Below, in pieces: positions 44,822-53,650 of a DNA stretch of 64,000 nucleotides (positions within the stretch are counted from its first letter, which is position 1; each line of letters starts with the position of its first letter). Where the stretch lies: the NCBI RefSeq assembly GCF_042648805.1, contig NZ_JBHRXZ010000027.1, positions 47,515 to 111,514 of the forward strand, read 5' to 3'. The translations under genes were made by a program, and so were the position numbers. Under the pieces are notes generated by a model that did not search any database, had not been told where the DNA came from, and worked only from the letters and a program-made list of their open reading frames with translations. This stretch comes from Azomonas tarimensis. Lineage in GTDB: Bacteria > Pseudomonadota > Gammaproteobacteria > Pseudomonadales > Pseudomonadaceae.

Positions 44822-47164
44822 ATGAACCTGCCCACCATCTCACGCCCGCGCGAACCGGCCCTGTTCGCCCGGGCGGCGGACCGCGAGCGCTACCGGGTCG
44901 CCCCGGGAGGCCTGACCGTGGTCGCCCTCGACCCCGGCGACGGGCTCACCGTGGTCGACATCGAAGGCCGCCAGCCGGCACAGCTGCTGGCCTTCGATGT
45001 CGACGGCCGGCTGGCGCTCGGCGGGCTCGGCCTGGTCGCCGCGCCGGGTGCCACCTTCATTTCCAGTGCCCTGGCGCGCGACGGTCGCGAAACCGCGCAT
45101 CTTCGCCAGGGACTCGCCCGGCGCGGCATCGACCTGTGCCGGTTGCCCGAGGCGGCCTCGCTCTGGCCTGAGGAAACCCCGGCCGGTCACCGGCTGCGGC
45201 TCACGGCCACCGAAGCGCTGCTGGTGATCCTGGCCGCCCCCGGTGAGACGAGCCCGGTATTCAGCCAGTTTCGCGCCAGCGAACTGCGCCTGCTGATCGA
45301 GCGGGCCAACCCTGCAAGGGTCTGGACGCCACCTTTGCCCACGCCGCTGGGCGAGGTGGTGGACGAGTTCACCATCAACCCCGGCACCGCCCGTGACTAC
45401 CTGGTCAAAGCCGGTCAGTACATCCAGATCCTCGACGTCGCCGGGCGCCAGTGCTCGGACTTCGTCGCCTTCGACCGGCGCGGGCTGGATGCCGGTCGCG
45501 AAATCGATCTCGATCCGACCGTCACCCGTACCCTCAACGGCAACGCCTATCCGGGACCGGGGCTGTTCAGCAAGTTTTTCGACCGCGACCTGCAACCGAT
45601 GCTGGAAGTGGTACGCGATACCGTCGGCCGTCACGACACCTTCGCCCTGGCCTGCACCGCCCGCTACTACGAGTCGCAAGGCTATTTCGGTCACGCCAAC
45701 TGCAGCAGCAACATCAGTCGCGCGCTGGCCGGCCACGGCGTCGGCCCGCGGGCCGGTTGGCCGGCGATCAACTTCTTCTACAACACCGGTATCGATGCCC
45801 ATCAGCAACTGACCCTGGACGAACCCTGGTCGCGCCCGGGCGATTACGTATTGCTGCGCGCCATGACCGATCTGGTCTGCGCCAGCAGCTCCTGCCCCGA
45901 CGACATCGATCCGGCAAACGGCTGGCAGCCCACCGACATCCACATCCGCGTCTATTCCGAAAAGGAGCGCTTCAGTATCGCCATGGCCACTCGTCAAACG
46001 CCCGATGCCGACCCGGTGCTGACCCGGGAGACCGGCTTTCACCCCGACACCAGTCAACTCACCGGCAATTTCACCGACTACCGCGGCTGGTGGCTGCCGA
46101 CCCGGTTCAACGGCTTTGGCACCATCGAGGAATACCACGGCTGTCGCGAGCGGGTGGCGGTCATGGACCTGACGGCGCTGCGCAAGTTCGAGGTGCTCGG
46201 TCCCGACGCCGAGGCGCTGTTGAACTACTGCCTGACCCGCGACGTGCGCAAGCTCGCCATCGGTCAGGTGGTCTACAGCGCCATGTGCTACGAGCACGGC
46301 GGCATGCTCGACGATGGCACGCTGCTGCGCCTGGGCCAGGATGCTTTCCGCTGGATCTGCGGCGAGGACTATGCCGGCGTCTGGCTGCGCGAGCAGGCCG
46401 AGAAGCTGGGCATGAAGGTGTGGATCAAGTCCGCCACCGATCAGATCCACAACATCGCCGTGCAGGGCCCGCTCAGTCGTGAATTGCTCAAGCAGATGAT
46501 CTGGACCCCTGGCACCCAGCCGAAGCTCGAAGCGCTGGGCTGGTTCCGCTTCCTGGTCGGCCGCCTCGACGACTACAACGGTCCGCCGCTGATGGTCTCG
46601 CGCACCGGCTACACCGGCGAGCTGGGTTACGAAATCTGGTGCCACCCGGACGATGCGCACGGGGTCTGGAGCCGTTTGTGGCAATTGGGCGAACCCATGG
46701 GGCTGGTGCCGCTGGGCCTGGAAGCGCTGGACATGCTGCGCATCGAGGCCGGGTTGGTGTTCGCTGGCTACGAGTTCTGCGACCAGACCGACCCCTTCGA
46801 GGCGGGCATCGGCTTTACCGTGCCGCTCAAGAGCAAGGACGTGGATTTCATCGGCCGCGACGCGCTGCTGCGGCGCAAGGAGCATCCACAACGCAAGCTG
46901 GTGGGCCTGGAACTCCAGGGCAACGAGCCGGCCGCCCATGGCGATTGCGTGCACGATGGCCGCGCGCAGATCGGCGTAGTGACCAGCGCCACCCGCTCGC
47001 CGCTGCTGGGCAAGAACATCGCCCTGTGCCGGTTGGCGGTCGATTACTGCGAGCCAGGCACGCGAGTGGAAATCGGCAAGGTGGACGGTCACCAGAAGCG
47101 CATCGAGGCGATCGTGGTCGCACCGATCTTCTTCGACCCGGAAAAGACCCGCGTCCGCGCCTGA
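44822..47164 (+). CDS. tdm: Trimethylamine N-oxide demethylase Tdm
   Basis: A 780-residue two-domain enzyme. The N-terminal DUF1989 domain (residues ~180-370) has conserved Cys/His candidates for zinc (Cys211, Cys278, Cys294, Cys353, Cys358). The C-terminal GcvT-like folate domain (residues ~400-775) has NGFGTIEEYHGCRERVAVMD and SRTGYTGELGYEIWCHPD. This fusion is the signature of Tdm, which splits TMAO to dimethylamine and formaldehyde; the folate domain takes up the formaldehyde. Residues 1-175 look like a second, diverged DUF1989-type segment. It follows tmm by 169 bp and supplies the substrate for Dmm. Confidence 0.9.
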   Translation: MNLPTISRPREPALFARAADRERYRVAPGGLTVVALDPGDGLTVVDIEGRQPAQLLAFDVDGRLALGGLGLVAAPGATFISSALARDGRETAHLRQGLARRGIDLCRLPEAASLWPEETPAGHRLRLTATEALLVILAAPGETSPVFSQFRASELRLLIERANPARVWTPPLPTPLGEVVDEFTINPGTARDYLVKAGQYIQILDVAGRQCSDFVAFDRRGLDAGREIDLDPTVTRTLNGNAYPGPGLFSKFFDRDLQPMLEVVRDTVGRHDTFALACTARYYESQGYFGHANCSSNISRALAGHGVGPRAGWPAINFFYNTGIDAHQQLTLDEPWSRPGDYVLLRAMTDLVCASSSCPDDIDPANGWQPTDIHIRVYSEKERFSIAMATRQTPDADPVLTRETGFHPDTSQLTGNFTDYRGWWLPTRFNGFGTIEEYHGCRERVAVMDLTALRKFEVLGPDAEALLNYCLTRDVRKLAIGQVVYSAMCYEHGGMLDDGTLLRLGQDAFRWICGEDYAGVWLREQAEKLGMKVWIKSATDQIHNIAVQGPLSRELLKQMIWTPGTQPKLEALGWFRFLVGRLDDYNGPPLMVSRTGYTGELGYEIWCHPDDAHGVWSRLWQLGEPMGLVPLGLEALDMLRIEAGLVFAGYEFCDQTDPFEAGIGFTVPLKSKDVDFIGRDALLRRKEHPQRKLVGLELQGNEPAAHGDCVHDGRAQIGVVTSATRSPLLGKNIALCRLAVDYCEPGTRVEIGKVDGHQKRIEAIVVAPIFFDPEKTRVRA

Positions 47165-47181
47165 CGACTTGTCCGGGGGCT

Positions 47182-47272
47182 GGTTTGTCGGATTACGCTT
47201 CGCTAATCCGACCTACGGGCGGAGTGGCGTCTGGTTTGTCGGATCACGCGTTCGCTGATCCGACCTACGACC
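47182..47272. repeat. Two single REP-like palindromes between tdm and vfr
   Basis: GTCGGATTACGCTTCGCTAA with its completing CCGACC, then GTCGGATCACGCG..CTGATCCGACC, 50 bp apart. The same family as arrays 1-3 but not amplified. They mark the right end of the putative trp-tdm inversion. Confidence 0.75.
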
Positions 47273-47298
47273 TTACCGCTAACCGTACTGCGATGCGT

Positions 47299-47943
47299 CT
47301 ACCGGGTGCCGAACACCACCATGGTCTTGCCCTTGACGTTCACCAGGCCTTGTTCTTCGAGGCTCTTGAGGACGCGGCCGACCATTTCGCGGGAGCAGCC
47401 GACGATGCGGCCGATTTCCTGGCGGGTGATCTTGATCTGCATGCCGTCGGGATGGGTCATGGCGTCGGGTTGCTTGCACAGGTCCAGCAGGGTCCGGGCG
47501 ACCCGTCCGGTGACATCGAGAAAAGCCAGGTCACCCACCTTGCGAGTGGTGTTGCGCAGGCGTTCGGCCATCTGCCGACCCAGAGCGTAGACGATCTCCG
47601 GCTCCTGCTGGGTCAGCTCGCGAAACTTGGCATAGCTGATCTCGGCCACTTCACATTCGGTCTTGGCGCGCACCCAGGCGCTGCGCTCCTGGTCGGCCTC
47701 CTCGGCGTCGAACAGGCCCATCTCGCCAAAGAAATCGCCCGCGTTGAGGTAGGCGATGATCATCTCACGGCCGTCATCATCCTCGATAAGGATGGTGACG
47801 GAGCCCTTGATGATGAAGAACAGGGATTCGCAGCGATCGCCCGCATAAATGATGGTGCTTTTGGAGGAAAAGCGGCGGCGGTGGCAGTGAGCAATCAGCT
47901 TGTCGATGTTCTTTATCTTGGGCGGGAGGGTAGTGGCGACCAT
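47299..47943 (-). CDS. vfr: cAMP-dependent global regulator Vfr (CRP family)
   Basis: A 214-residue CRP-family regulator nearly identical along its length to P. aeruginosa Vfr. The cAMP-binding jelly roll covers residues ~1-130 (FFIIKGSVTILIEDDDGREM, FGEMGLF, ERSAWVRAKTECEVAEIS) and the C-terminal helix-turn-helix has ITRQEIGRIVGCSREMVGRV. ATG 47943 (AAGGAG-poor but MVATTLPPKIKNIDKL) matches the known start; the frame runs 58 codons further upstream without family similarity. Divergent from the OsmC-like gene. Confidence 0.96.
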   Translation of the reverse strand: MVATTLPPKIKNIDKLIAHCHRRRFSSKSTIIYAGDRCESLFFIIKGSVTILIEDDDGREMIIAYLNAGDFFGEMGLFDAEEADQERSAWVRAKTECEVAEISYAKFRELTQQEPEIVYALGRQMAERLRNTTRKVGDLAFLDVTGRVARTLLDLCKQPDAMTHPDGMQIKITRQEIGRIVGCSREMVGRVLKSLEEQGLVNVKGKTMVVFGTR

Positions 47944-48152
47944 GTAAAGGAGATCCGTTTTATTGGCGTTTCTGGAGGAGGGCTCTGTCCTTGAAGCAAG
48001 CTTCGAGCCATTCGAGCTTAGCAGAGAATGGCGCGTCACTATAGATTGCCCCGGTCGCTCAGCGCAGCCTTGATCCAGGGCAGCTGCAGCCGAGTTCACA
48101 GAAATCGCGTGATACACTCGGCGGCTTTCCAGGCACCAGCGGAGTTCTTGCG

Positions 48153-48575
48153 ATGAAGGCGCGCATTCAGTGGGCGGGCGAGGCCATGTTTCTGGCCGAA
48201 TCGGGCAGTGGTCACACTGTGGTGATGGACGGCCCGCCGGAAATGGGCGGGCGCAACCTGGGCGTACGGCCGATGGAAATGGTGCTGATCGGCCTCGGTG
48301 GCTGCAGCAGTTTCGATGTGGTCAACATCCTGAAAAAATCCCGTCAGCCAGTCGAAAGCTGCGAAGCCTTCCTCGAAGCCGAACGCGCCGAGCAGGAACC
48401 CAAGGTGTTTACGCGTATTCATCTGCATTTCGTGGTGAAGGGCCGTGGGCTCAAGGATGCCCAGGTCAAGCGCGCGGTCGACCTTTCCGCGGAGAAATAC
48501 TGCTCGGCCTCGATCATGCTCGCCCGCGGTGGCGTCGAGATTACCCACGACTATGAGATCGTGGAACCCGGCTGA
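48153..48575 (+). CDS. OsmC/Ohr-family protein (YhfA-like)
   Basis: A 140-residue protein of the OsmC superfamily, YhfA branch (GNxxGxRPMEMVLIGLGGCS, here GGRNLGVRPMEMVLIGLGGC, and VDLSAEKYCSASIML). The two Cys (in GGCSS and KYCS) are the usual peroxidatic pair, so a thiol-dependent hydroperoxide role is possible. It is divergent from vfr and next to speD, exactly the P. aeruginosa PA0652-PA0654 arrangement. Confidence 0.88.
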   Translation: MKARIQWAGEAMFLAESGSGHTVVMDGPPEMGGRNLGVRPMEMVLIGLGGCSSFDVVNILKKSRQPVESCEAFLEAERAEQEPKVFTRIHLHFVVKGRGLKDAQVKRAVDLSAEKYCSASIMLARGGVEITHDYEIVEPG

Positions 48576-48802
48576 TCTGTCGAAAAGGGCCTGCGGCGAG
48601 CGGGTCGGCCCGGCATCGGGGACACTGGCGAATCGGTCGGGTGATCTGCATAATGCGCAGCCCGCTCGCCGGGGCCTTCTATTCCAGACGCATACATCCA
48701 GAATCGCCGAATGCGAAGAGGTGTTCATCGCCCTACGCAGCTATTGCCATGGCTGACGGGCAGGCTCAACCACGCGGCAGAGCCGCTTCGAGAGAGTTTC
48801 CA

Positions 48803-49600
48803 ATGGTGAAAAGCAAACTCAAGCTCCATGGGTTCAACAACCTGACCAAGACCCTGAGCTTCAATATCTACGACATCTGCTATGCGGAAACGCCCGAAGA
48901 CCAGCAGGCCTACGTCGAGTACATCGACCAGGAATACGATGCCGAGCGGCTGACCCAGATCCTGACCGATGTGGTGGACATCATTGGGGCGAACATCCTC
49001 AATATCGCGCGCCAGGACTACGAGCCGCAGGGTGCCAGCGTCACCATCCTCATCTCGGAGCAACCGGTAACGCCGACCGACAGCCAGATCGAGGAGTCGC
49101 CGGGCCCTCTGCCCGAGACCATCCTTGCGCACCTGGACAAGAGCCACATCACCGTCCACACCTATCCGGAAATCCACCCCGATGACGGCATCGCGACCTT
49201 CCGCGTCGACATCGACGTGTCCACCTGCGGCGTGATCTCCCCGCTGAAGGCGCTGAACTACCTGATCCACCAGTTCGATTCCGACATCGTGACCGTGGAC
49301 TATCGGGTGCGCGGCTTCACCCGTGACGTCGAAGGGCGCAAGCACTTCATCGACCACGAGATCAACTCGATCCAGAACTACCTCTCGGACGACACCCGCG
49401 AGGCGTACCAGATGACCGACGTCAACGTGTACCAGGAAAACCTGTTCCACACCAAGATGCTGCTCAAGGACTTCGAACTGGAAAACTACCTGTTCGGCGA
49501 CGCCACCCGCACCCTGTCCCAGGAGCAGCGCAGCAAGGTCGAAGAGCGCCTCCGGCACGAAATGCTGGAAATCTTCTACGCCCGCAATATGCCGCGCTAG
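48803..49600 (+). CDS. speD: S-adenosylmethionine decarboxylase proenzyme SpeD
   Basis: A 265-residue proenzyme that self-cleaves to form a pyruvoyl cofactor and makes decarboxylated SAM for spermidine synthesis. The cleavage Ser is in DKSHITVHTYPE (residues ~112-123); VDIDVSTCGVISPLKALNYL is also conserved. ATG 48803 begins the enterobacterial-type N-terminus MVKSKLKLHGFNNLTKTL; the longer frame to 48641 is not conserved. speE is not in the window. Array 3 follows. Confidence 0.95.
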   Translation: MVKSKLKLHGFNNLTKTLSFNIYDICYAETPEDQQAYVEYIDQEYDAERLTQILTDVVDIIGANILNIARQDYEPQGASVTILISEQPVTPTDSQIEESPGPLPETILAHLDKSHITVHTYPEIHPDDGIATFRVDIDVSTCGVISPLKALNYLIHQFDSDIVTVDYRVRGFTRDVEGRKHFIDHEINSIQNYLSDDTREAYQMTDVNVYQENLFHTKMLLKDFELENYLFGDATRTLSQEQRSKVEERLRHEMLEIFYARNMPR

Positions 49601-49629
49601 AGCGCGGTGCGCTGCGCTTGCAGATTGGA

Positions 49630-50235
49630 TTGGCGCAGCATGATCCAACGTCGAGCTGTTCCCGTAGGTTGGATTAGCGAAGCGTAATCCAACGTGGGGC
49701 GAGCGCCTGAGAGGGGTGTGATGGTGTCGGATTACGCTGCGCTAATCCGACCTACGCTAATCCGACCTACGGCTGAACGAGGCGACGACGGGGCCACCAT
49801 GGCCCCTGTCCCCGTAGGTTGGATTAGCGAAGCGTAATCCAACGTCGGGCGAGCGCCTGAGAGGGGTGTGACGGTGTCGGATTACGCTGCGCTAATCCGA
49901 CCTACGCTAATCCGACCTACGGCTGAACGAGACGACGACGGGGCCACCATGGCCCCTGTCCCCGTAGGTTGGATTAGCGAAGCGTAATCCAACGTCGGGC
50001 GAGCGCCTGAGAGGGTGTGATGGTGTCGGATTACGCTGCGCTAATCCGACCTACGCTAATCCGACCTACGGCTGAACGAGGCGACGACGGGGCCACCATG
50101 GCCCCTGTCCCCGTAGGTTGGATTAGCGAAGCGTAATCCAACGGCTGGGCGAGCGCCTGAGCCTGAGAGGGTGTGATGGTGTCGGATTACGCTGCGCTAA
50201 TCCGACCTACGCTAAATCCGACCTACGGCTGATCC
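49630..50235. repeat. Tandem array 3 of REP-like palindromes (~150-bp unit)
   Basis: There is no gene between speD and coq7. Copies of CCCGTAGGTTGGATTAGCGA begin at 49661, 49811, 49961 and ~50110 (150, 150, 149 bp). Each unit has one GTTGGATTAGCGAAGCG..CCAAC palindrome, one GTCGGATTACGCTGCG..CCGACC palindrome and an extra half copy. Spacer text (GCGAGCGCCTGAGAGG, GACGACGGGGCCACC) is unlike that of arrays 1 and 2. The array ends at the coq7 stop. Confidence 0.9.
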
Positions 50236-50246
50236 GACCTGCACGG

Positions 50247-50894
50247 CTAAATCCTATAGGTCGCCTTGGTCATCACTTTCGACAGCATGCTCATTCCGAA
50301 TTTGATCGGCCCGGGGAAGCGCAGGCCGCCGGCGGCAAGGGCGGCGGTGGCGTGGTGGGCTTCGTCGAGGCGCATCTGTTCAAGGATGGCGCGGGACTTT
50401 TCATCCACTGGCGGCAGCTGGCCGAGGTGGTCGTCGAGGTGCTTGCAGACCTGGTCTTCGGTGGCGGCGACGAACCCCAGGCTGATGCGGTCGCTGATCA
50501 GTCCGGCGCCAGCGCCAATGCCGAACGACAGCCCATAGAACAGCGGGTTGAGCACGCTGGTATGGCTACCCAACTGGTGGATGCGCTGTTCGCACCAGGC
50601 CAAGTGGTCGATCTCTTCATCGGCTGCATGGTCCATCGCCTCGCGGATTTCCTCCCGGCGAGCGGTGAGGGCCTGGCCCTGGTAGAGGCCCTGGGCACAG
50701 ACCTCGCCGGTGTGGTTGATACGCATCAGGCCCGCCACATGGCGGCTTTCCGCTTCGGTGAGTTCCGCATCGGGCTTGGGGATGGCCGGGGACGGGCGCT
50801 GGGGTTGTCCGCTGAACGGCAGCAGCGTGCGCAGCGCGGCGTCGGCCTGCATCAGCACGCGGTCGGCGGGGGAGTAGTGACGGCGGGTGGACAT
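50247..50894 (-). CDS. coq7: 2-polyprenyl-3-methyl-6-methoxy-1,4-benzoquinone monooxygenase Coq7
   Basis: A 215-residue di-iron hydroxylase of ubiquinone synthesis. The metal ligands appear as MRINHTGEVCAQ, EEIDHLAWCEQRI and DEAHHA, the ferritin-like pattern, and GFVAATEDQVCKHLDDHLG. ATG 50894 is family-normal. In P. aeruginosa coq7 also follows speD, in the opposite direction, as here. The gene ends about 10 bp from array 3. Confidence 0.95.
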   Translation of the reverse strand: MSTRRHYSPADRVLMQADAALRTLLPFSGQPQRPSPAIPKPDAELTEAESRHVAGLMRINHTGEVCAQGLYQGQALTARREEIREAMDHAADEEIDHLAWCEQRIHQLGSHTSVLNPLFYGLSFGIGAGAGLISDRISLGFVAATEDQVCKHLDDHLGQLPPVDEKSRAILEQMRLDEAHHATAALAAGGLRFPGPIKFGMSMLSKVMTKATYRI

Positions 50895-50944
50895 GATCGT
50901 CTCCAGAGTTCGGGCCGGGGAGGTGGTCGGTGCGAGCGCGCCGA

Positions 50945-51286
50945 TCAGCCCGGAGGCCAGTGCATCTGGCGCTGACCAAGGACATGCAGATGGATGTGAT
51001 AGACGGTCTGGCCGCCCATCTCGTTGCAGTTCATCACCACCCGGAAGCCTTTCTCGCAGCCGAGTTCCTCGGCCAGCCGCTGGGCAGTGAACAGGATATG
51101 GCCGGCGAGCGCCTTGTCGTCCTGCTCCTGCAGGTCGTGCATGGTGGGGATGTGTTTTTTGGGAATCACCAGGAAATGCACCGGCGCCTGGGGCGCGATG
51201 TCGTGGAACGCCAGCACCTGGTCGTCTTCGTGGATGATTCGGGCCGGGATTTCTCCCGCCACGATCTTGCAGAACAGACAGTCCAT
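50945..51286 (-). CDS. HIT-family nucleotide hydrolase, HinT-like
   Basis: A 113-residue histidine-triad protein (purine nucleoside phosphoramidase type). CLFCKIVAGEIPA at the start and the active motif HIHLHVLG near residue 100 are clear. ATG 51286 is chosen because MDCLFCKI is the conserved N-terminus. It follows coq7 in the same direction, as in P. aeruginosa (PA0655-PA0656). Confidence 0.92.
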   Translation of the reverse strand: MDCLFCKIVAGEIPARIIHEDDQVLAFHDIAPQAPVHFLVIPKKHIPTMHDLQEQDDKALAGHILFTAQRLAEELGCEKGFRVVMNCNEMGGQTVYHIHLHVLGQRQMHWPPG

Positions 51287-51344
51287 GGACACGCTCTCCA
51301 ATTGGCTCGACGGCAAAGTTTAGCAGGCGCGTCGCCGCCTTGCC

Positions 51345-51914
51345 TCACCGCGGCGGGTACTGCGAGAGGACCTGGCGGACCAGTTCACGGACCTCACCGG
51401 CGCGGTCGCTCGGGCTGAGCGTGCGGCTGGACACTACCTGGCTACTGCTGCCGCGCCATACGAGACGGTTGTCGCGGGTATCGATCAGGTCTATCTGCAG
51501 GGTTCCGACCTGATAATCGATGCTGCGGCTTTCGGCATACACTGGAGCGGCCATGTATCCGCCTCGCCACGGGTGACCCCAGGCAAAGCCGCTGCCGTAG
51601 TGGGTCACGATCTGATGCTGGCGGTCGTCGAGGATCATCCAGGCCTGCACCCTGAGGTCGGCGTCGGCGGTCTCGCCGGCCGGGCGCAGGCCACGCTGGT
51701 CGAGCTGCTCGGCCACCGCCTCGCGGATGCGCTGCTCGGTGAGGTCGCTCACCAGGCGTGCGTCGTCGGGCTGGTAGCGAAGCGGCGGCTCCTGCCAGCT
51801 CCAGCTGCGGTAGACGGAAAAGTCGCGGCTCTGGTCGTAGTCCAGTTGCTGGCGGGGCGACTGGCAGGCGGCGAGCAGGGCGATCAGGGGAATCAGAAGC
51901 AGACGTGCGTTCAT
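51345..51914 (-). CDS. DUF4136 lipoprotein, copy 1
   Basis: A 189-residue lipoprotein; lipobox LLAAC places the lipidated Cys at residue 17. The DUF4136 domain is seen as FSVYRSWSWQEPP, ADLRVQAWM and DTRDNRLVWRGSSS. Such proteins are envelope lipoproteins of unknown function. A related gene lies immediately upstream (26 bp), giving two paralogs in tandem. ATG 51914 opens the signal peptide. Confidence 0.82.
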   Translation of the reverse strand: MNARLLLIPLIALLAACQSPRQQLDYDQSRDFSVYRSWSWQEPPLRYQPDDARLVSDLTEQRIREAVAEQLDQRGLRPAGETADADLRVQAWMILDDRQHQIVTHYGSGFAWGHPWRGGYMAAPVYAESRSIDYQVGTLQIDLIDTRDNRLVWRGSSSQVVSSRTLSPSDRAGEVRELVRQVLSQYPPR

Positions 51915-51940
51915 GGCGTGCTCCAGCGATGAGCATGGGG

Positions 51941-52522
51941 TCAGCGTGGCGGATAATCGTCCAGCGCGCGCCGCAGGGCTTCGCGCAGGGCATCGGGATG
52001 GCTGCCGGTACTGCTGGCCTGGGTGCGCCACAGCGACTGGCCGTCCCCGGCATCGAACAGTTGCAGCTGCACGGCGGTGACCTGTTCGGTGTAGGTGCGC
52101 ACCATGGGCCGCGAGGCGATCACGCCGAAGCGGTCGTAGCCGTAGTGACCGCCCCGGTGCAGGCCATGGCCGTAGTAGGGGTCGATACGGTCATGGACCT
52201 GGCGCTGACGGGTTTCCCGGCGGACGTCCACGGCGATTTCCAGGTCCCCGCGCTGACCGGCCGGTGCCGGGCGCAGGCCGCGTTGATCGAGCGCGCCGCT
52301 GACCATTTCGGCGACCTGCTCGGGTCCCAGTACGCCGCTGCCGGCCGGCGACGAGCGCCAGCTCCAGGAGCGGTAGCCCGAAAAGTCGGCCGCGGTTGCC
52401 GGGTAGGCCGTGGGCGCTGCGGAGGCGGCCGGCGGCGGTGTGGACGGGCCGTCATAGGGATTGACGCTCTGGCAACCGATCAACCAGAGCCCCGCGAAGC
52501 CCACGAGCAGACAGCGGTGCAT
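51941..52522 (-). CDS. DUF4136 lipoprotein, copy 2
   Basis: A 193-residue lipoprotein with lipobox WLIGC (Cys17). A Pro/Ala-rich linker (residues ~23-45) precedes the DUF4136 domain (FSGYRSWSWRS, GDLEIAVDVRRETRQR, DAGDGQSLWRTQASS). His/Gly/Tyr-rich central segment YYGHGLHRGGHYGYDR. Clearly related to copy 1 downstream, sharing SYRSWSW-like opening and a YPPR ending. Function unknown. Confidence 0.82.
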   Translation of the reverse strand: MHRCLLVGFAGLWLIGCQSVNPYDGPSTPPPAASAAPTAYPATAADFSGYRSWSWRSSPAGSGVLGPEQVAEMVSGALDQRGLRPAPAGQRGDLEIAVDVRRETRQRQVHDRIDPYYGHGLHRGGHYGYDRFGVIASRPMVRTYTEQVTAVQLQLFDAGDGQSLWRTQASSTGSHPDALREALRRALDDYPPR

Positions 52523-52538
52523 GGGTCCTCCCGTCAGC

Positions 52539-53288
52539 CTATCGCGGCTGGCAGAGCCAGTGCAGATAACGCCCGAGCCCGGCGAAGGCGGGATGGCGGC
52601 GGTAGGCCAGCTCCATCTCCAGCAGTTGCTCGGGCACGGCGCGCGCCTGGAAGTCCGGCGGCATGTAGTCGTGAAACACCCGGACCCCACTAGTATGGGT
52701 GACCGCCCATTTCGGCGCGAGTTGCGTGGCCAGTTGACGAGGGTCGAGGGGGCGCTGGGGGGTCAGGCTTTGCCCTTCGCCGGCGAACAGCCCCTGGCTC
52801 ACCTTCCTGAAATGCCCCTTGAGCAGGTTGCGGTAGATCAGCGCGTCGCGGTTGTAGAAGGCCAGCGACAGCCAGCCACCCTCGGCAGTCAGGCGCCGCA
52901 GCAGAGGCAGGATCGCCTCGGGTTCGGCCAGCCACTCGAGCACCGCATGGCAGGTCACCAGATCGAACGGACCTTGCACCTCGCCTTCCAGCGTCTGCCA
53001 GGGCGTCTGGATAAAGGTCGCATCGAGGCCGGCTTCGGCAAAGCGCGCGCGCGCGCCCTCAAGCATCGGCCCGGCCGGCTCGGCGAGGGTGACCTGATGG
53101 CCGCGCTCGGCCAGCCACAGGCTCATGTGGCCGAGGCCGGCGCCGATGTCCAGCACCCGCAGCGGGCGCTCAGGAAGGATTTCAGCCAGGTCGGCCTGCA
53201 ATACCGCCAGGCGGATCGCGCCTTTGGCGCCGCCGTAGATCTTTTCTGCGAAGCGCACCGCCAGGGCATCGAAATGGCGATCCTTCAT
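52539..53288 (-). CDS. cmoM: tRNA 5-carboxymethoxyuridine methyltransferase CmoM
   Basis: A 249-residue class I SAM methyltransferase. It has the SAM site LDIGAGLGHMSLWLAERGHQ and CHAVLEWLAEP, and the CmoM-specific NIYG-like KIYGGAKGAIR and GVRVFHDYM. In E. coli CmoM (SmtA) methylates carboxymethoxyuridine at tRNA position 34. The start overlaps the MazG-like gene stop by 4 bp. Confidence 0.88.
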   Translation of the reverse strand: MKDRHFDALAVRFAEKIYGGAKGAIRLAVLQADLAEILPERPLRVLDIGAGLGHMSLWLAERGHQVTLAEPAGPMLEGARARFAEAGLDATFIQTPWQTLEGEVQGPFDLVTCHAVLEWLAEPEAILPLLRRLTAEGGWLSLAFYNRDALIYRNLLKGHFRKVSQGLFAGEGQSLTPQRPLDPRQLATQLAPKWAVTHTSGVRVFHDYMPPDFQARAVPEQLLEMELAYRRHPAFAGLGRYLHWLCQPR

Positions 53289-53590
53289 CGGGCGAAGCGC
53301 CGTTCGTTGTCGGCCAGCTTGGCTTGCAGCGCGGCATCCATGTCGATGCGCAGCTCGCCGCACAGCAGCGTCAGGTACATGAGGATGTCGGCGACTTCCT
53401 GGCCGACATGTTCGAGGCGCTCGGCTGGCAGCCTGCGCGACTCGTCCTCGCCCAGCCACTGGAAGATCTCCACCAGTTCGGCCATTTCCACGCTGGCGGC
53501 CATGGCCAGGTTCTTCGGGCTGTGAAAGCGCTGCCAGTCGTTCTGGTCGCGGATGGCATGCAGGCGTTGGGTGATCCGTTCAAGGTCCAT
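53285..53590 (-). CDS. MazG-like nucleotide pyrophosphohydrolase
   Basis: A 101-residue all-alpha NTP pyrophosphatase of the MazG/RS21-C6 type. Metal-binding E-x-x-E and E-x-x-D patterns are present (EMAELVEIFQWL and EVADILMYL). It probably removes noncanonical or excess dNTPs. ATG 53590 begins MDLERITQRL. Its stop overlaps the cmoM start. Confidence 0.85.
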   Translation of the reverse strand: MDLERITQRLHAIRDQNDWQRFHSPKNLAMAASVEMAELVEIFQWLGEDESRRLPAERLEHVGQEVADILMYLTLLCGELRIDMDAALQAKLADNERRFAR

Positions 53591-53650
53591 GGTCGGGTCC
53601 GGCGAGGGAATCGGCGCAGCTTCGTCCAAGCCCGCGCAGACTGCAAGGCC

